Origin: an uncultured Bacteroidota bacterium
GTDB lineage: Bacteria; Bacteroidota; Bacteroidia; Chitinophagales; Chitinophagaceae
Assembly (NCBI GenBank): GCA_903851465.1
Contig: CAINOI010000033.1
Coordinates: 1 to 64,000 of the forward strand
Direction: 5' to 3'
DNA: 64,000 nucleotides
The position numbers were made by a program, and so were the translations under genes. Positions 27,575-37,267 of this stretch are shown here, piece by piece. The notes beneath the pieces are model-generated. The model did no database searches. It was not told the DNA's origin and saw only the letters and a program-made list of their open reading frames with translations. Numbering within the stretch: the first letter of the stretch is position 1; every line of letters starts with the position of its first letter.

Positions 27575-28864
27575 ATGAGTCAGAATAGAAGAAAATTTTT
27601 AAGCACTGCATTTTTGACTGCAGGCACATTAGGATTAGGAGGCAAGGTTTTAGCAAATGATGCTGCAAATAAGTATGATATCAATTTACCTAAATCAATT
27701 AAGGACTTAACGCCAATGAAAGATGGTGTTGTACCCATTACAGTAGAAGAACGCAAGCAAAGAATTGCCAAGGCTCAATCTATTATGGAGCAAGAAAAAA
27801 TAGATGCTATTTTTTTAGAGGGTACTGTATCATGTTTTTATTTTACAGGAATGCGATGGGGACAAAGCGAAAGAACTTTTGGAGTAGTCATTCCAGCTAA
27901 AGGACCTATTGCTTATGTCTGTCCAAAGTTCGAAGAAGATAGGGCGATGGAATTATTAAACCCGGTATTTGGTGATGAAGTTAGATGTTGGGAAGAACAT
28001 GAAAGTCCGTATGCCTTAATTTTTAATATCATTAAAGACCGCGGCGTTAAGTATAAAAAAATTGGAATGGAAGAACGAGTTCGTTTTTTCATTGCTGATG
28101 GGGTTAAAAAATTAGCAACTGGCTTTGAGATTGTTGACGCAACACCAGTGACTGCTGGTTGTAGAATGTATAAAACAAAAGCAGAATTGGCTTTGATGCA
28201 GTACTCAAGTGATGTGACGATTAAAGCATACCAAGCAGCTTTTGCGACCATTCGACCAGAGATGTCTCAGTCTGAATTTAGCGGCAATATCAGCGCGGCA
28301 TTTAGGAAGCTAGGTTATAGCGGCAGCGCTTCGGTACAAGTAGGTAAGTATTCAGCTTTGCCTCATGGAAGCATCACACCTCAAGTGATTCACGAGGGTG
28401 ATATTGTGATGGTAGATGGTGGAACAAGTGTAGAAGGGTATGCTTCTGATATCACTAGAACCATTGTAGTAGGCAAACCAACCCAAAGACAAATTGATGT
28501 TTGGAATATAGAATTGCAAGCACAGAACGCAGCTTTTGCTGCAATCAAAATTGGCGCACCATGTGAAGTAGTGGATGCAGCAGCTAGAGCAGTCATTGAA
28601 AAAGCTGGATTCAAAAGCAATTATAAATTACCAGGCCTTCCGCACAGAACGGGACACGGCATTGGCTTAGAAGGGCATGAGTGGACTAATTTTGTAAAAG
28701 GCAATAAAACACCTATGGCAGTGGGCATGTGTTTTAGCAATGAACCTACTATTTCTATTCCTGGTGAATTTGGTATTCGATTAGAAGACTGTTTATACAT
28801 CGCGGAAGATGGACCACATTATTTCTCGAAACAAAGTATTTCTATCGAGCAACCATTTGGATAA
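27575..28864 (+). CDS. M24 family Xaa-Pro-type aminopeptidase, exported
   Basis: A 429-residue protein. The N-terminus SQNRRKFLSTAFLTAGTLGLGG looks like a twin-arginine (RRKF) signal. It has an N-terminal creatinase-like domain and a C-terminal pita-bread metallopeptidase domain with all five metal ligands: Asp in VMVDGGTSV, Asp in YASDITRT, His in RTGHGIGL, Glu in SNEPTISI and Glu in RLEDCL. It removes N-terminal residues, usually before proline. It follows the gamma-glutamyltransferase by 58 bases on the same strand, so the two are probably one operon, closed by a terminator. Confidence 0.9.
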   Translation: MSQNRRKFLSTAFLTAGTLGLGGKVLANDAANKYDINLPKSIKDLTPMKDGVVPITVEERKQRIAKAQSIMEQEKIDAIFLEGTVSCFYFTGMRWGQSERTFGVVIPAKGPIAYVCPKFEEDRAMELLNPVFGDEVRCWEEHESPYALIFNIIKDRGVKYKKIGMEERVRFFIADGVKKLATGFEIVDATPVTAGCRMYKTKAELALMQYSSDVTIKAYQAAFATIRPEMSQSEFSGNISAAFRKLGYSGSASVQVGKYSALPHGSITPQVIHEGDIVMVDGGTSVEGYASDITRTIVVGKPTQRQIDVWNIELQAQNAAFAAIKIGAPCEVVDAAARAVIEKAGFKSNYKLPGLPHRTGHGIGLEGHEWTNFVKGNKTPMAVGMCFSNEPTISIPGEFGIRLEDCLYIAEDGPHYFSKQSISIEQPFG

Positions 28865-28928
28865 ATATAAGAGATGATTTTTTATTTACAATCAATGCGA
28901 TTATATTTTAAATAAAGACAATTCAAAT

Positions 28929-28960
28929 AAAAAAGGAGCTACAATCGTAGCTCCTTTTTT
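28929..28960. terminator. Bidirectional rho-independent terminator
   Basis: The stem GGAGCTAC/GTAGCTCC (28935-28954) is flanked by A and T runs. It lies between the convergent M24 and M14 peptidase genes. Confidence 0.88.
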
Positions 28961-28996
28961 ATGTCCTATCTAAAGCGACTTTGTTCGTATGTCAAA

Positions 28997-31681
28997 TTAT
29001 TTATACAACTGATTGAATAACATCTTATAAGTAGAATGTGTTTGACCTCTAAATGTAATTTCAGGCCCATAAACAAACAACTTTCCTTTTCCGACTTTTG
29101 CTTCAAAAGCCGCAACCCCATCTTGCAAGTAGGCTTGTCCAAACGCCCATCCACTTCTTAAAGTTTTATCTGATGCAAACCAAGCAAGTGGTGTTATGGT
29201 ACCATTGGCTATGGCATCTGGTTGTACTTTGAATACAGGGCTATTATTAAAGTAGACATCTGCTTTATTTTTCATACCCCAGTTGGCTTTTACCAAAGGT
29301 GCTACCGCTACTTGTAAGATACTACCTGGGATATAAAATTTCTCACCTGGAAGTGTGCGCTCTTTGCCATTATTCATTTCTGTAATGGCATTTTTAACTG
29401 GCAGTTTAAAATGGTAGGCTAAGTTGGCACTCGATCCTATTGTAATCACTGTTCCTCCTGCTTCTACAAAACTCTTTAATGCAGGAATAGATTTTTCAGC
29501 AGTCATTTTTCCAAGCATCTCATGAAACTCAGCTGGGATCTCGTCTAAGTTGGGTTCTTTTTCGTCATAAGGAGAAGCTGGTCCCTCAACCACTGAAGGG
29601 ATAGCACCGTCTACAAAAACAATGGCATCGAATTTGTCTTTTAAATTACCTGCATTGATTTCTTTTGCATACAATAATTTAAAATCAAAATGATGTTGCT
29701 CTAAAATCCATCTTACCCATCCAGAAGGCATAGAACCACCATAACGATCCCATAACCCAATTTTCAAAGTTGAAATTTTAACGGCGTCTGTAGGAAGACT
29801 TTCTACTGCAATGAAATTTAAACCTGCTTTTGCAATGGTCTCTTTATCTTTAGATTCATCTGCCATTTCGAAATAAAATCCAAGTTGATTTTTATAAACT
29901 GTTTTACCTGCTTTTAATAAATCATTGATTTTAACAAAACTATTGTTATCATTAGATTGGATAGCATAAAATTTATTGACATTACCAGGTGAAAGTAATA
30001 CGGTACTTTTTACATTTTGTAATTGACCATAAGGAATGGTTTCAAATGGACCATTAAAATCATCTAAGATTCTGTCAAACTCAACACCCATCGTATATGC
30101 CGGTGTCCATCCTGCTGCATCATAAGGACGCACTGGTGGCCCTCCAGGATATAAAAAATCATTTGGGTGATCCTGTGGGTCAAACATATCCAATACATGC
30201 GCTCTAAATGCTTGGTTGGTTCTTACCACATAAGATCCTGCTGGATAATTTTTTCCATTCACAACAAAGTCATTGGTTGCTTTATGCACTTTGATACCAC
30301 TTTGAATTAAGATATTGACAAATGCCACTGCGCTACTCGTTTGAAGGGCAGGAATAATATAGCCTCTAGGATCTCTTAGTGCTGGTGCCTTATATACTTT
30401 GGCATAATTTTGTAATGCAATACTATCTAAACGCGTGTCTCTTTTTTCTGTCTTTAATTGTTCGGTTAACATTTCAACTTTATTAGGAGAAAGGGTCCAG
30501 TTGTCTCTGTTGCCAGATTCAATCGCCTCTTTACCCATTCGATACATATTCAATAAGACCTCGTCTTTATATCTTGCTGCATAGTTGAGTACGGCATAAT
30601 TTAATGAAATAGAATAATCGATGGAGTTTTTGAAATACCACTTTTGTGGAGCAATTGGAAAAGGCAATCCACTATTTGGAATCAATCTTTGAGGTACCAA
30701 TGGAATATTCATTGGGGTTGGACTACCAATGATCTCGGTTAAAATACCAACAATGTTATGGTAATATGCTGTGGTTCTTAATCCACCATTCCACCAAGTA
30801 GAATAAACCGATCCGCCTTTCATAGTATAACCAGGTTTTTGCTCGGCATTTAAACGGCTACTCATTGCAGCACCCATTGCGTCCAAACTTGTAATCAATA
30901 ATGGACTATACACATAATTAAATGGATCTCTGTAAGGAGGGCCTGCAACAACGGTTCCAGCTGGACCTGTTTGATGGTGGTTGTATAAAATTTGAGGCAT
31001 CCACTCGATATATTGTTGGCGACTCATATTTTTTGACTCACTCATGTTCATCATAAAAAAGTCACGATTATTATCATGCCCAATATATTTTTGATACAAA
31101 CGTGGCAATGCATTAGTAGACCTCTTTAAAGTATCTGTGTTGCGCATATACCAATTTGAAACTAATTCTTGTCCATCAGGATTCGCGTGTACAAATAAGA
31201 TGATGGTGTTTTTTAAAATATTTTTTGTTTCATCATCCTGTCTTGTGATGATCTGGTACATGGATTCTATCCATTGATGTATACCCACCACCTCGGTTGC
31301 GTGTAATCCACCATCAATCCATACCACTGCCTTTCCGTCATTCGCTAGTTGCTTCGCATCTTCTTCTGATAATCCTTCCGCTCTTGCTAATTTTTGAGAG
31401 ATTGATTTGTATTTTTGTAATTGCTTGATATTGTCTGGACTGGATACAATCATCATATAATGATTACGGCCTTCCTCTGTTTTACCAATCGTAACTAATT
31501 TAACTTTGTTAGAGCTAGCTTCTACTTTTTTTAAATAAGCTTCTGTTGCAGTGAAAGTGGCTAACTTATAGTTGTCACCAATGTTGAATCCAAAATGGCT
31601 TTTTGGACTAGGAACAGATTGTGCAATAAGTTGAACACTTAATAATAGCACAATACCGAGCAGAGATAAAATTCGACGCAT
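28997..31681 (-). CDS. M14 family zinc carboxypeptidase, exported
   Basis: An 894-residue protein with a signal peptide (LLGIVLLLSVQLIAQ). The N-terminal 360 residues are the M14 domain: GGLHATEVVG (Zn ligands His and Glu), HDNNRDFF (Arg/Asn for substrate carboxylate), YNHHQTGP (third Zn ligand His), and ILTEIIGS with the catalytic Glu. The remaining 500 residues include a region like glutamine-amidotransferase-type folds (GGTVITIGSSANLAYHF) that is often fused to such peptidases. It probably trims C-terminal residues from peptides outside the cytoplasm. It is monocistronic. Confidence 0.88.
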   Translation of the reverse strand: MRRILSLLGIVLLLSVQLIAQSVPSPKSHFGFNIGDNYKLATFTATEAYLKKVEASSNKVKLVTIGKTEEGRNHYMMIVSSPDNIKQLQKYKSISQKLARAEGLSEEDAKQLANDGKAVVWIDGGLHATEVVGIHQWIESMYQIITRQDDETKNILKNTIILFVHANPDGQELVSNWYMRNTDTLKRSTNALPRLYQKYIGHDNNRDFFMMNMSESKNMSRQQYIEWMPQILYNHHQTGPAGTVVAGPPYRDPFNYVYSPLLITSLDAMGAAMSSRLNAEQKPGYTMKGGSVYSTWWNGGLRTTAYYHNIVGILTEIIGSPTPMNIPLVPQRLIPNSGLPFPIAPQKWYFKNSIDYSISLNYAVLNYAARYKDEVLLNMYRMGKEAIESGNRDNWTLSPNKVEMLTEQLKTEKRDTRLDSIALQNYAKVYKAPALRDPRGYIIPALQTSSAVAFVNILIQSGIKVHKATNDFVVNGKNYPAGSYVVRTNQAFRAHVLDMFDPQDHPNDFLYPGGPPVRPYDAAGWTPAYTMGVEFDRILDDFNGPFETIPYGQLQNVKSTVLLSPGNVNKFYAIQSNDNNSFVKINDLLKAGKTVYKNQLGFYFEMADESKDKETIAKAGLNFIAVESLPTDAVKISTLKIGLWDRYGGSMPSGWVRWILEQHHFDFKLLYAKEINAGNLKDKFDAIVFVDGAIPSVVEGPASPYDEKEPNLDEIPAEFHEMLGKMTAEKSIPALKSFVEAGGTVITIGSSANLAYHFKLPVKNAITEMNNGKERTLPGEKFYIPGSILQVAVAPLVKANWGMKNKADVYFNNSPVFKVQPDAIANGTITPLAWFASDKTLRSGWAFGQAYLQDGVAAFEAKVGKGKLFVYGPEITFRGQTHSTYKMLFNQLYK

Positions 31682-31762
31682 AGTGTTGTTTTTTGTTCAA
31701 ACTAAAGTTAACAAGGCAGGCTTGAATTTTAAAACAAATTTTATGAATGGAGCAGGGATACA

Positions 31763-32914
31763 CTATTGTATTCTGTACAACATGATTTGAGCACTTGGGG
31801 TTGCCGGTCTAGAAGGATTGGTTAAGCTACTTGTTTTTAATAATTGAGTTTGATTGTGTTTAACACTAAAAAACAATTCTAGATAATCATCTTCTCCAAT
31901 GACCATGATTGATTGACCTGTAAAAAGATTTTTGATGCCTACTGGGCCAGTTAGAAATTGCCTAAGACTATTAGCGTATGCAGCGCCATTTCGCCTAATC
32001 CAGATACTTATTTCGTCATTGGCTATTTGTGCATTGTACACTTGAAGGCTATACTGAACCACATAAGTCCCCGCTTTCACCACAAGTAGTTTTGTTGGTT
32101 CTAGACTGGAATTAAGACCAATCGCAACTTGATTTTGACTGATTGTGTCTCGCCACTTTACCGCAGTGGCTGTATTGACTAAGGCCATTTGCTTAGAGGT
32201 ATCTGTAAATGCACCAAAATGAACTTCAAAAGGCAGAAAGCCTAAACTTAAAGCCAACTCCGAAGCACTAATCTCTCCCTTGTTCATTTTTTGGTTAATT
32301 CTATTGCTTAAACTCGCCGTATCTTTTTTATCTAATTTTAAAGTCAATGCTTGGATAGATGCTTTGCTTAAAATTTTAAGACTATCAGGAATGTTATTGA
32401 CTTTGTCCAGTTGCAATGCCAATTTAAAGGCGGATAGATTATTGACGCCAGTGCCACCCTGCGGTATACTTAAAACACCTTCTACATTTTCCGCTAGGAC
32501 ATGATCTGCAGAAAAAGCATAGGCTGCATATTGAATTTGTTGTTGTCCAATCCTAATAAATTGTAAATGATTTTCTGGATCAATTTCTACACGCATAAAA
32601 TATGCACTAACCGTCCAATTGATTTTTTCAAATGCACCAATAGTGATTATTTTAGCAGGCTCTTCAGCACCAATTAAAATGGTAAACAATCCCAAGGGAC
32701 TAGTTGTAATAGATTTTAATTCTTGATACAAAATTTCTTCGGCTAATGTATCTTTTAAAATACTAATTCTAATTTGCATTAATTTATTAGGCATAATTAC
32801 ACCATTGCTTGTTCTAGCTACGGCCTGAAACGCAATACCCTTATGGCTTTGACCCCAACCTATTTGACAATAAAGTAGGGATGCAATGCATACTACTAGC
32901 ACAATCAGCTTCAT
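31763..32914 (-). CDS. Exported fibre-like protein with C1q-type C-terminus
   Basis: A 383-residue protein with a signal peptide (LIVLVVCIASLLYCQIGWGQ). The N-terminal domain (HKGIAFQAVARTSNGVIMPN...LGLFTILIG) is the repeat-type head found in many Bacteroidota surface proteins. In the middle, SIPQGGTGVNNLSAFKLAL is the GGTG-x-N motif of phage tail-fibre-like stalks, followed by helices with SASELALSLGFLPFEV. The C-terminal 140 residues have C1q/TNF-like jelly-roll features (YVVQYSLQVYN, DEISIWIRRNG, DYLELFFSVKH). It is probably a trimeric surface fibre or adhesin. Its ATG overlaps the stop of the upstream gene (ATGA). Confidence 0.75.
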   Translation of the reverse strand: MKLIVLVVCIASLLYCQIGWGQSHKGIAFQAVARTSNGVIMPNKLMQIRISILKDTLAEEILYQELKSITTSPLGLFTILIGAEEPAKIITIGAFEKINWTVSAYFMRVEIDPENHLQFIRIGQQQIQYAAYAFSADHVLAENVEGVLSIPQGGTGVNNLSAFKLALQLDKVNNIPDSLKILSKASIQALTLKLDKKDTASLSNRINQKMNKGEISASELALSLGFLPFEVHFGAFTDTSKQMALVNTATAVKWRDTISQNQVAIGLNSSLEPTKLLVVKAGTYVVQYSLQVYNAQIANDEISIWIRRNGAAYANSLRQFLTGPVGIKNLFTGQSIMVIGEDDYLELFFSVKHNQTQLLKTSSLTNPSRPATPSAQIMLYRIQ

Positions 32915-33468
32915 GGCTTTATAAATTTTATATACTTGACTAAATAATTTGTGTTACTATCAAAAGTCATATACTCTGGTAAATACAATACTTGCATCAT
33001 GTATACGCCGCTCGCAAGTGCATTGAGATGAATGAATCTTCCTAGATAACCACTTCGATATTTTGTTTGATCATTGATCAAGAGTTGACCTTGCAAATTC
33101 AAAATCTTGTATCCAAATAAAATCAAATCGGGCTCTTTTGAAAAAAGTATAATAGCCTCTCCACGAAATGTGTTTTTTAATTCGATACTTGGATTGTATT
33201 TTTCTCCAATGGCATTATTCGCAAAACGATGAATGGTTGGTTGTAAAAATCCAGCACTAAAACAATAGGCATTCGTTTGGTCTAGCGACATATTGGTAAG
33301 ACCAAGATCTAGTCGCCAATCCATTTGTATGCCATCCACTTGATTTGACACAAAACTATCAGCAGCTAGGCTCAATGTTTGTAAAGGCAATTGTTGTCCA
33401 TACAATTGAACAACAAAGAATGGTAATAGGATAAGGAAGCAGCTATAAATTAACTTAAGAAAACGCAT
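32911..33468 (-). CDS. Small exported protein with sorting-domain-like C-terminus
   Basis: A 185-residue protein with a signal peptide (LIYSCFLILLPFFVVQLYGQ). The C-terminal half (FGYKILNLQGQLLINDQTKYRSGYLGRF...LASGVYMMQVLYL...YLVKYIKFIKP) resembles the T9SS type A sorting domain, although it is longer and lacks a clean YPNP start. The N-terminal half is beta-rich. It is translationally coupled to the C1q-type fibre gene downstream and may dock or export it; that role is inference. Confidence 0.65.
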   Translation of the reverse strand: MRFLKLIYSCFLILLPFFVVQLYGQQLPLQTLSLAADSFVSNQVDGIQMDWRLDLGLTNMSLDQTNAYCFSAGFLQPTIHRFANNAIGEKYNPSIELKNTFRGEAIILFSKEPDLILFGYKILNLQGQLLINDQTKYRSGYLGRFIHLNALASGVYMMQVLYLPEYMTFDSNTNYLVKYIKFIKP

Positions 33469-33629
33469 GGGTTAAACCTAGACATTCTAAGTGCTGCTTT
33501 TTCAAGTATTTATACCTAAAACAGCTACTGGCCTAAAATAGCATCATTTGCATTGATTTTAAAAATAGATCTAATCGACAAATTGGGAAAAATTATTATC
33601 TTTAAACTGTGAATTATAATATAACCACT

Positions 33630-34058
33630 ATGAGATATAAAATCTTGATTTTAGTATTAAGCATTGGCTTTTTTGGCTGTAGTAAAGGTGGAGACAGTCC
33701 TGCACCAACTCCAAAACCAATTGTAGTTGTTGAACCAAGTTTAACAGCAGCAAATGGCGTAACAGTTGATATAGATCCAGGTACTAATAATATCTATGCA
33801 GTGGTGGGTACTTCCCAAAAAATGGAAGTTAGAATAGCAGCCTTACCAGCCAGTGGAGTAACAATAGAAACAAAACTGATCAAAGTATTAGATAATACAA
33901 CTGCTTTTACCAATAGTATTTCATCCACCAGCTTGAATAACCCTGTGACTGTAACAGGGTTAGTACCAGGGGTATTGTACAATTTATCTGTGGTAGTGAC
34001 TTCAAAAACTACCGCTTCCAATACAAAAACGGTCGAATTCAAAATGGCTGCAAAATAA
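33630..34058 (+). CDS. Small lipoprotein with Fn3-like domain
   Basis: About 142 residues from the ATG at 33630; a GTG seven codons upstream extends the frame. Lipobox FFGC in LSIGFFGCSKGG is followed by a Pro-rich linker (SPAPTPKPIVV) and one beta-sandwich of about 95 residues ending GLVPGVLYNLSVVVTSKT, typical of fibronectin type III-like strands F and G. Probably a small surface lipoprotein. It is monocistronic, with a terminator just downstream. Confidence 0.7.
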   Translation: MRYKILILVLSIGFFGCSKGGDSPAPTPKPIVVVEPSLTAANGVTVDIDPGTNNIYAVVGTSQKMEVRIAALPASGVTIETKLIKVLDNTTAFTNSISSTSLNNPVTVTGLVPGVLYNLSVVVTSKTTASNTKTVEFKMAAK

Positions 34059-34080
34059 GCAGGACCATTTATAAAATATT

Positions 34081-34114
34081 GATCCCTTATCTTTTTAGAT
34101 AGGGGATTTTTTTT
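34081..34114 (+). terminator. Rho-independent terminator
   Basis: The 11-bp stem ATCCCTTATCT/AGATAGGGGAT (34082-34107) has one G-T pair and is followed by eight Ts, 23 bases after the lipoprotein stop. Confidence 0.85.
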
Positions 34115-34161
34115 GTACCTTATGTCTTGAAATTATTTCATCACTATCATAAAAAATTGCC

Positions 34162-35775
34162 ATGCTTATTCAATTCTTTAAACGCATTGTAGTATGTGAT
34201 TGTTTACTAAGTTTTTCTTTACCCATTTTTGCGCAAAAAAAATATACCGAAAAAGATTTAGCTGCCTTAAAGCAAACCCTTATGCAGTCTGTTGCTGGTA
34301 AGTCTAAGGAAGTACAAGTAATGGTAGATCAAATTTTTAGTTTTGCCGAATTGGGATTTCAAGAGGTTGAAACCTCAAAATATATTACATCAGTTTTATC
34401 AAAAAATGGGTTCACTGTAGAAAATGGCATTGCCAATGTACCTACTGCTTGGATGGCAAAATGGGGTACTGGTTCGCCTGTGATTGCATTGGGAAGTGAT
34501 GTAGATTGTATTCCTAAAGCCTCTCAAAAACCAGGCGTAGCCTATAAAGCACCGATTGTGGAAGGCGCACCTGGTCATGGTGAAGGACATAATTCTGGAC
34601 AAGCTGTCATCATATATGCTGCCATTGCAATGAAAGAATTAATGGAGCGTGAAAAATTACCAGGTACTATTTTAATTTGGCCAGGTATTGCAGAAGAATT
34701 AGTTGGAACAAAAGCATGGTATGTACGAGACGGTTATTTTAAAAATGTAGATGCTTGTATTTTCACACATGTGAGTGGTGACTTTACTTCTAGCTATGGT
34801 GATAACGGGGGCAATGGTTTAGTGAGTGTACGATTTGATTTTGAAGGAGAAGCGGCGCATGCAGCAGGTGCTCCTTGGAGAGCAAAAAGTGCATTGGACG
34901 CGGTAGAATTAATGAATGTGGGATGGAATTTTAAGAGAGAGCATTTAAAACCAACCAATAGATCACACTATGTAATTGTAGATGGAGGCGACCAACCAAA
35001 TGTGGTACCAAGCAAGGCAAGTGTATGGTATTATTTTAGAGAGCGTACTTATGAAGATATCAAGATGAACTATGAATCAGGTATCAAAATAGCAGAAGGT
35101 GCAGCAATGATGACCAATACTAAAATGACACATCAAATGTTAGGCACTGCATGGCCTGGTCATTTTAACAAACCACTTGCAGAAGCCATGTATGCTAATA
35201 TTAAAAAAGTAGGTATGCCTGTTTGGGATGAGAAAGACATTGCCTTGGCGAAGGGTGTTCAAACTTTAGTGGAAGCGCCAAAGAAAGACCAACAAGGCAA
35301 TCCAATAGATGGATTAAAAACGACCGTTGACACCTTAAAAGGTTCGGTTGCATTTTCTTGGGGTGGAGGATCTGATGATATTGCAGATATCTCTTGGAAC
35401 CTACCAACCATTGTGCTAAGGTATCCAGCCAATATACCAGGGACAAAAGGACATCATTGGGCAGATGCCATTGCCATGGCGACACCTATTGCACACAAAG
35501 GATCTTTGGTGGGTGCAGAAGCCACTGCGATGACTTTGTTGGATTTATTTACTAAGCCTAGTTTAGTAGCGGATGCAAAAAAATATTTTAAGGAAGTGCA
35601 AACAAAAGAAACACAGTACATTCCATTTATCACTAAAAACGATCCGCCTGCAATTCATTTGAATAAAGAAATTCAAGGCACATATAGAAGTCAACTTGAA
35701 AAATTTTATTATGATCCAAGTAAGTATGGCACTTATTTAGAACAATTAGGGATTGTTTATCCAACTATAAAGTAA
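34162..35775 (+). CDS. M20 amidohydrolase, aminobenzoyl-glutamate hydrolase B-like, exported
   Basis: A 537-residue protein with a signal peptide (VVCDCLLSFSLPIFAQ). It follows the AbgB/M20D pattern: FSFAELGFQEVETSKYI at the start, ALGSDVDCIP, APGHGEGHNSGQAV with the metal-binding His pair, WPGIAEELVGTKAWYVRDG with Glu-Glu, a dimerisation domain around GEAAHAAGAPWRAKSALDAVELM, and a late His in GTKGHHWADAIA. Enzymes of this type cleave amide bonds of small acylated amino acids. Most AbgB proteins are cytoplasmic, so the export signal is notable and suits the salvage genes around it. Confidence 0.87.
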   Translation: MLIQFFKRIVVCDCLLSFSLPIFAQKKYTEKDLAALKQTLMQSVAGKSKEVQVMVDQIFSFAELGFQEVETSKYITSVLSKNGFTVENGIANVPTAWMAKWGTGSPVIALGSDVDCIPKASQKPGVAYKAPIVEGAPGHGEGHNSGQAVIIYAAIAMKELMEREKLPGTILIWPGIAEELVGTKAWYVRDGYFKNVDACIFTHVSGDFTSSYGDNGGNGLVSVRFDFEGEAAHAAGAPWRAKSALDAVELMNVGWNFKREHLKPTNRSHYVIVDGGDQPNVVPSKASVWYYFRERTYEDIKMNYESGIKIAEGAAMMTNTKMTHQMLGTAWPGHFNKPLAEAMYANIKKVGMPVWDEKDIALAKGVQTLVEAPKKDQQGNPIDGLKTTVDTLKGSVAFSWGGGSDDIADISWNLPTIVLRYPANIPGTKGHHWADAIAMATPIAHKGSLVGAEATAMTLLDLFTKPSLVADAKKYFKEVQTKETQYIPFITKNDPPAIHLNKEIQGTYRSQLEKFYYDPSKYGTYLEQLGIVYPTIK

Positions 35776-35824
35776 ATCTTATTTAAAAATCGCGTTAGGT
35801 GAAATATCTAGCGTTTAAAGTTGA

Positions 35825-35858
35825 AAAAAAGGAGAGCGCATTGCGCTCTCCTTTTTTT
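35825..35858. terminator. Bidirectional rho-independent terminator
   Basis: The 9-bp stem GGAGAGCGC/GCGCTCTCC (35831-35851) is flanked by A and T runs. It lies between the convergent M20 and aminotransferase-fold genes. Confidence 0.9.
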
Positions 35859-35875
35859 ATTGATTTTTGCAAAAT

Positions 35876-37168
35876 TTATTTTTTACTAGCAATCGCTCCT
35901 ATTGCGTAAACTAGTTTATCTAAATCTTGAAGCCTAGTATACACGTGGGGCGTGATTCTGACACAGCTTACATTTTCCCATACAATACCTACTGTATGAA
36001 TTTTATATTTTGAAAACAAGGCGCTGTCTAGTTCTCCGGGTGTCATGCCGTCCACACTCACGCCGCAAATACCACAAGCAAATTCAGGTTTAAAAGAAGT
36101 ATGAATTTTTACTTTAGGTATGGATACGACTTTGCTGGCCCAATAATTTTTTAGATAACGAATGCGTTCCTCTTTTCTTTTACTTCCGATTGCATTATGA
36201 AAATTAATGGCCTCTCCAATACCTTGTTCAATTGGAAAGCTTCTTGTACCAAGGGTTTCAAACTTTCTTATATCAGCACTGTTGGGCTGGTCATTGCAAA
36301 CCAGTGGCCAAATTTTAGCAATATTTTCTTTCTTAATCCATAACATCCCAGAGCCTATTGGAGCGGATAAAAATTTATGCAATGAAGTGCCAAAGTAATC
36401 GCATCCCAATTCAGGTACTTTAAAATCCAAAAGCCCAAAACTATGCGCACCATCTACAATGGTTTCGATACCATGTCGTTTTGCCATTGCACATAATTTT
36501 TGAACGGGCATGATTTGTCCAATCCAATTAATCACATGTGTGATATGAATTATTTTTGTTTTAGGTGTGATCGCTTTTTCAAATGCAGCAACAATTGCAT
36601 CTTCGTCTTCGATCGGAAATTTAAAATTCAATTGGTTGTATACAACGCCATCCCTAGTGCTTCTTTGTTTCCAAGCATTGATCATATTGGGGTAGTCTTG
36701 CTTGGTCCCAATGATTTCATCACCCGCTTTTAAGTTCAATCCAAAAATGACGGTGTTCAATGCTTCGGTTGCATTTCTGTTAATGGCCACTTCTTCTGGG
36801 TCGGCACCTGCAAGTTGCGCTAATTTATACCTAAGCGGTTCTCTGCCTTGGTCTAAAATGCGCCACATAAAATAGGAAGGACCTTCATTGGAAAGTTGAT
36901 TAAATCGTTCAACCGCTTCTTGAACAATTCTAGGGCTAGGACTTACACCTCCGTTATTTAAATTAATGATATTTGGACTAGCCGTATAGCCTTGCTGCAC
37001 CACCGACCAATAATCCTCGTCCGCTGCAATCTCAATAGGCGATAAAGCTTGTTTTTGCAAATTGACATGATGGAATTCAGCAGCATGGGCCTGATTGAAT
37101 AAACTATTTGCCGAAAAAGCGCCAGCAGCTATTCCTAATTTTTGAATGAAATTTCTACGATTTGACAT
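35876..37168 (-). CDS. PLP-dependent aminotransferase class V-fold protein, exported
   Basis: A 430-residue protein whose N-terminus SNRRNFIQKLGIAAGAFSANSLF looks like a Tat signal. Class V (isopenicillin-N epimerase/cysteine desulfurase-like) features: INLNNGGVSPSP, RNATEALNTVIFGL, IVDGAHSFGLLDF with the PLP-stacking Asp, and the Schiff-base Lys in GTSLHKFLSAPIG. Exported class V enzymes in Bacteroidota are usually called epimerase-like; the substrate is unknown. An amino-acid epimerase or lyase would suit the neighbouring D-aminoacylase and peptidases. It is divergent from the S9 peptidase gene. Confidence 0.85.
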   Translation of the reverse strand: MSNRRNFIQKLGIAAGAFSANSLFNQAHAAEFHHVNLQKQALSPIEIAADEDYWSVVQQGYTASPNIINLNNGGVSPSPRIVQEAVERFNQLSNEGPSYFMWRILDQGREPLRYKLAQLAGADPEEVAINRNATEALNTVIFGLNLKAGDEIIGTKQDYPNMINAWKQRSTRDGVVYNQLNFKFPIEDEDAIVAAFEKAITPKTKIIHITHVINWIGQIMPVQKLCAMAKRHGIETIVDGAHSFGLLDFKVPELGCDYFGTSLHKFLSAPIGSGMLWIKKENIAKIWPLVCNDQPNSADIRKFETLGTRSFPIEQGIGEAINFHNAIGSKRKEERIRYLKNYWASKVVSIPKVKIHTSFKPEFACGICGVSVDGMTPGELDSALFSKYKIHTVGIVWENVSCVRITPHVYTRLQDLDKLVYAIGAIASKK

Positions 37169-37267
37169 AAGCTAGATTTGCACCATCAATTTAAATAAAT
37201 ATTTGACACGATGTTGTACAAAACTTAGTAAATTAGATTCCTATTAAAATTTAAATTTTTTTCAGCT

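Noticed and set aside
27913-28251. 112-residue minus-strand open frame inside the M24 peptidase gene (also 21572-21886 in the SGNH gene and 46063-45764 in the malic enzyme gene)
   Set aside because: These lie wholly antisense to strongly supported genes, lack family features and have compositions expected of shadow frames.
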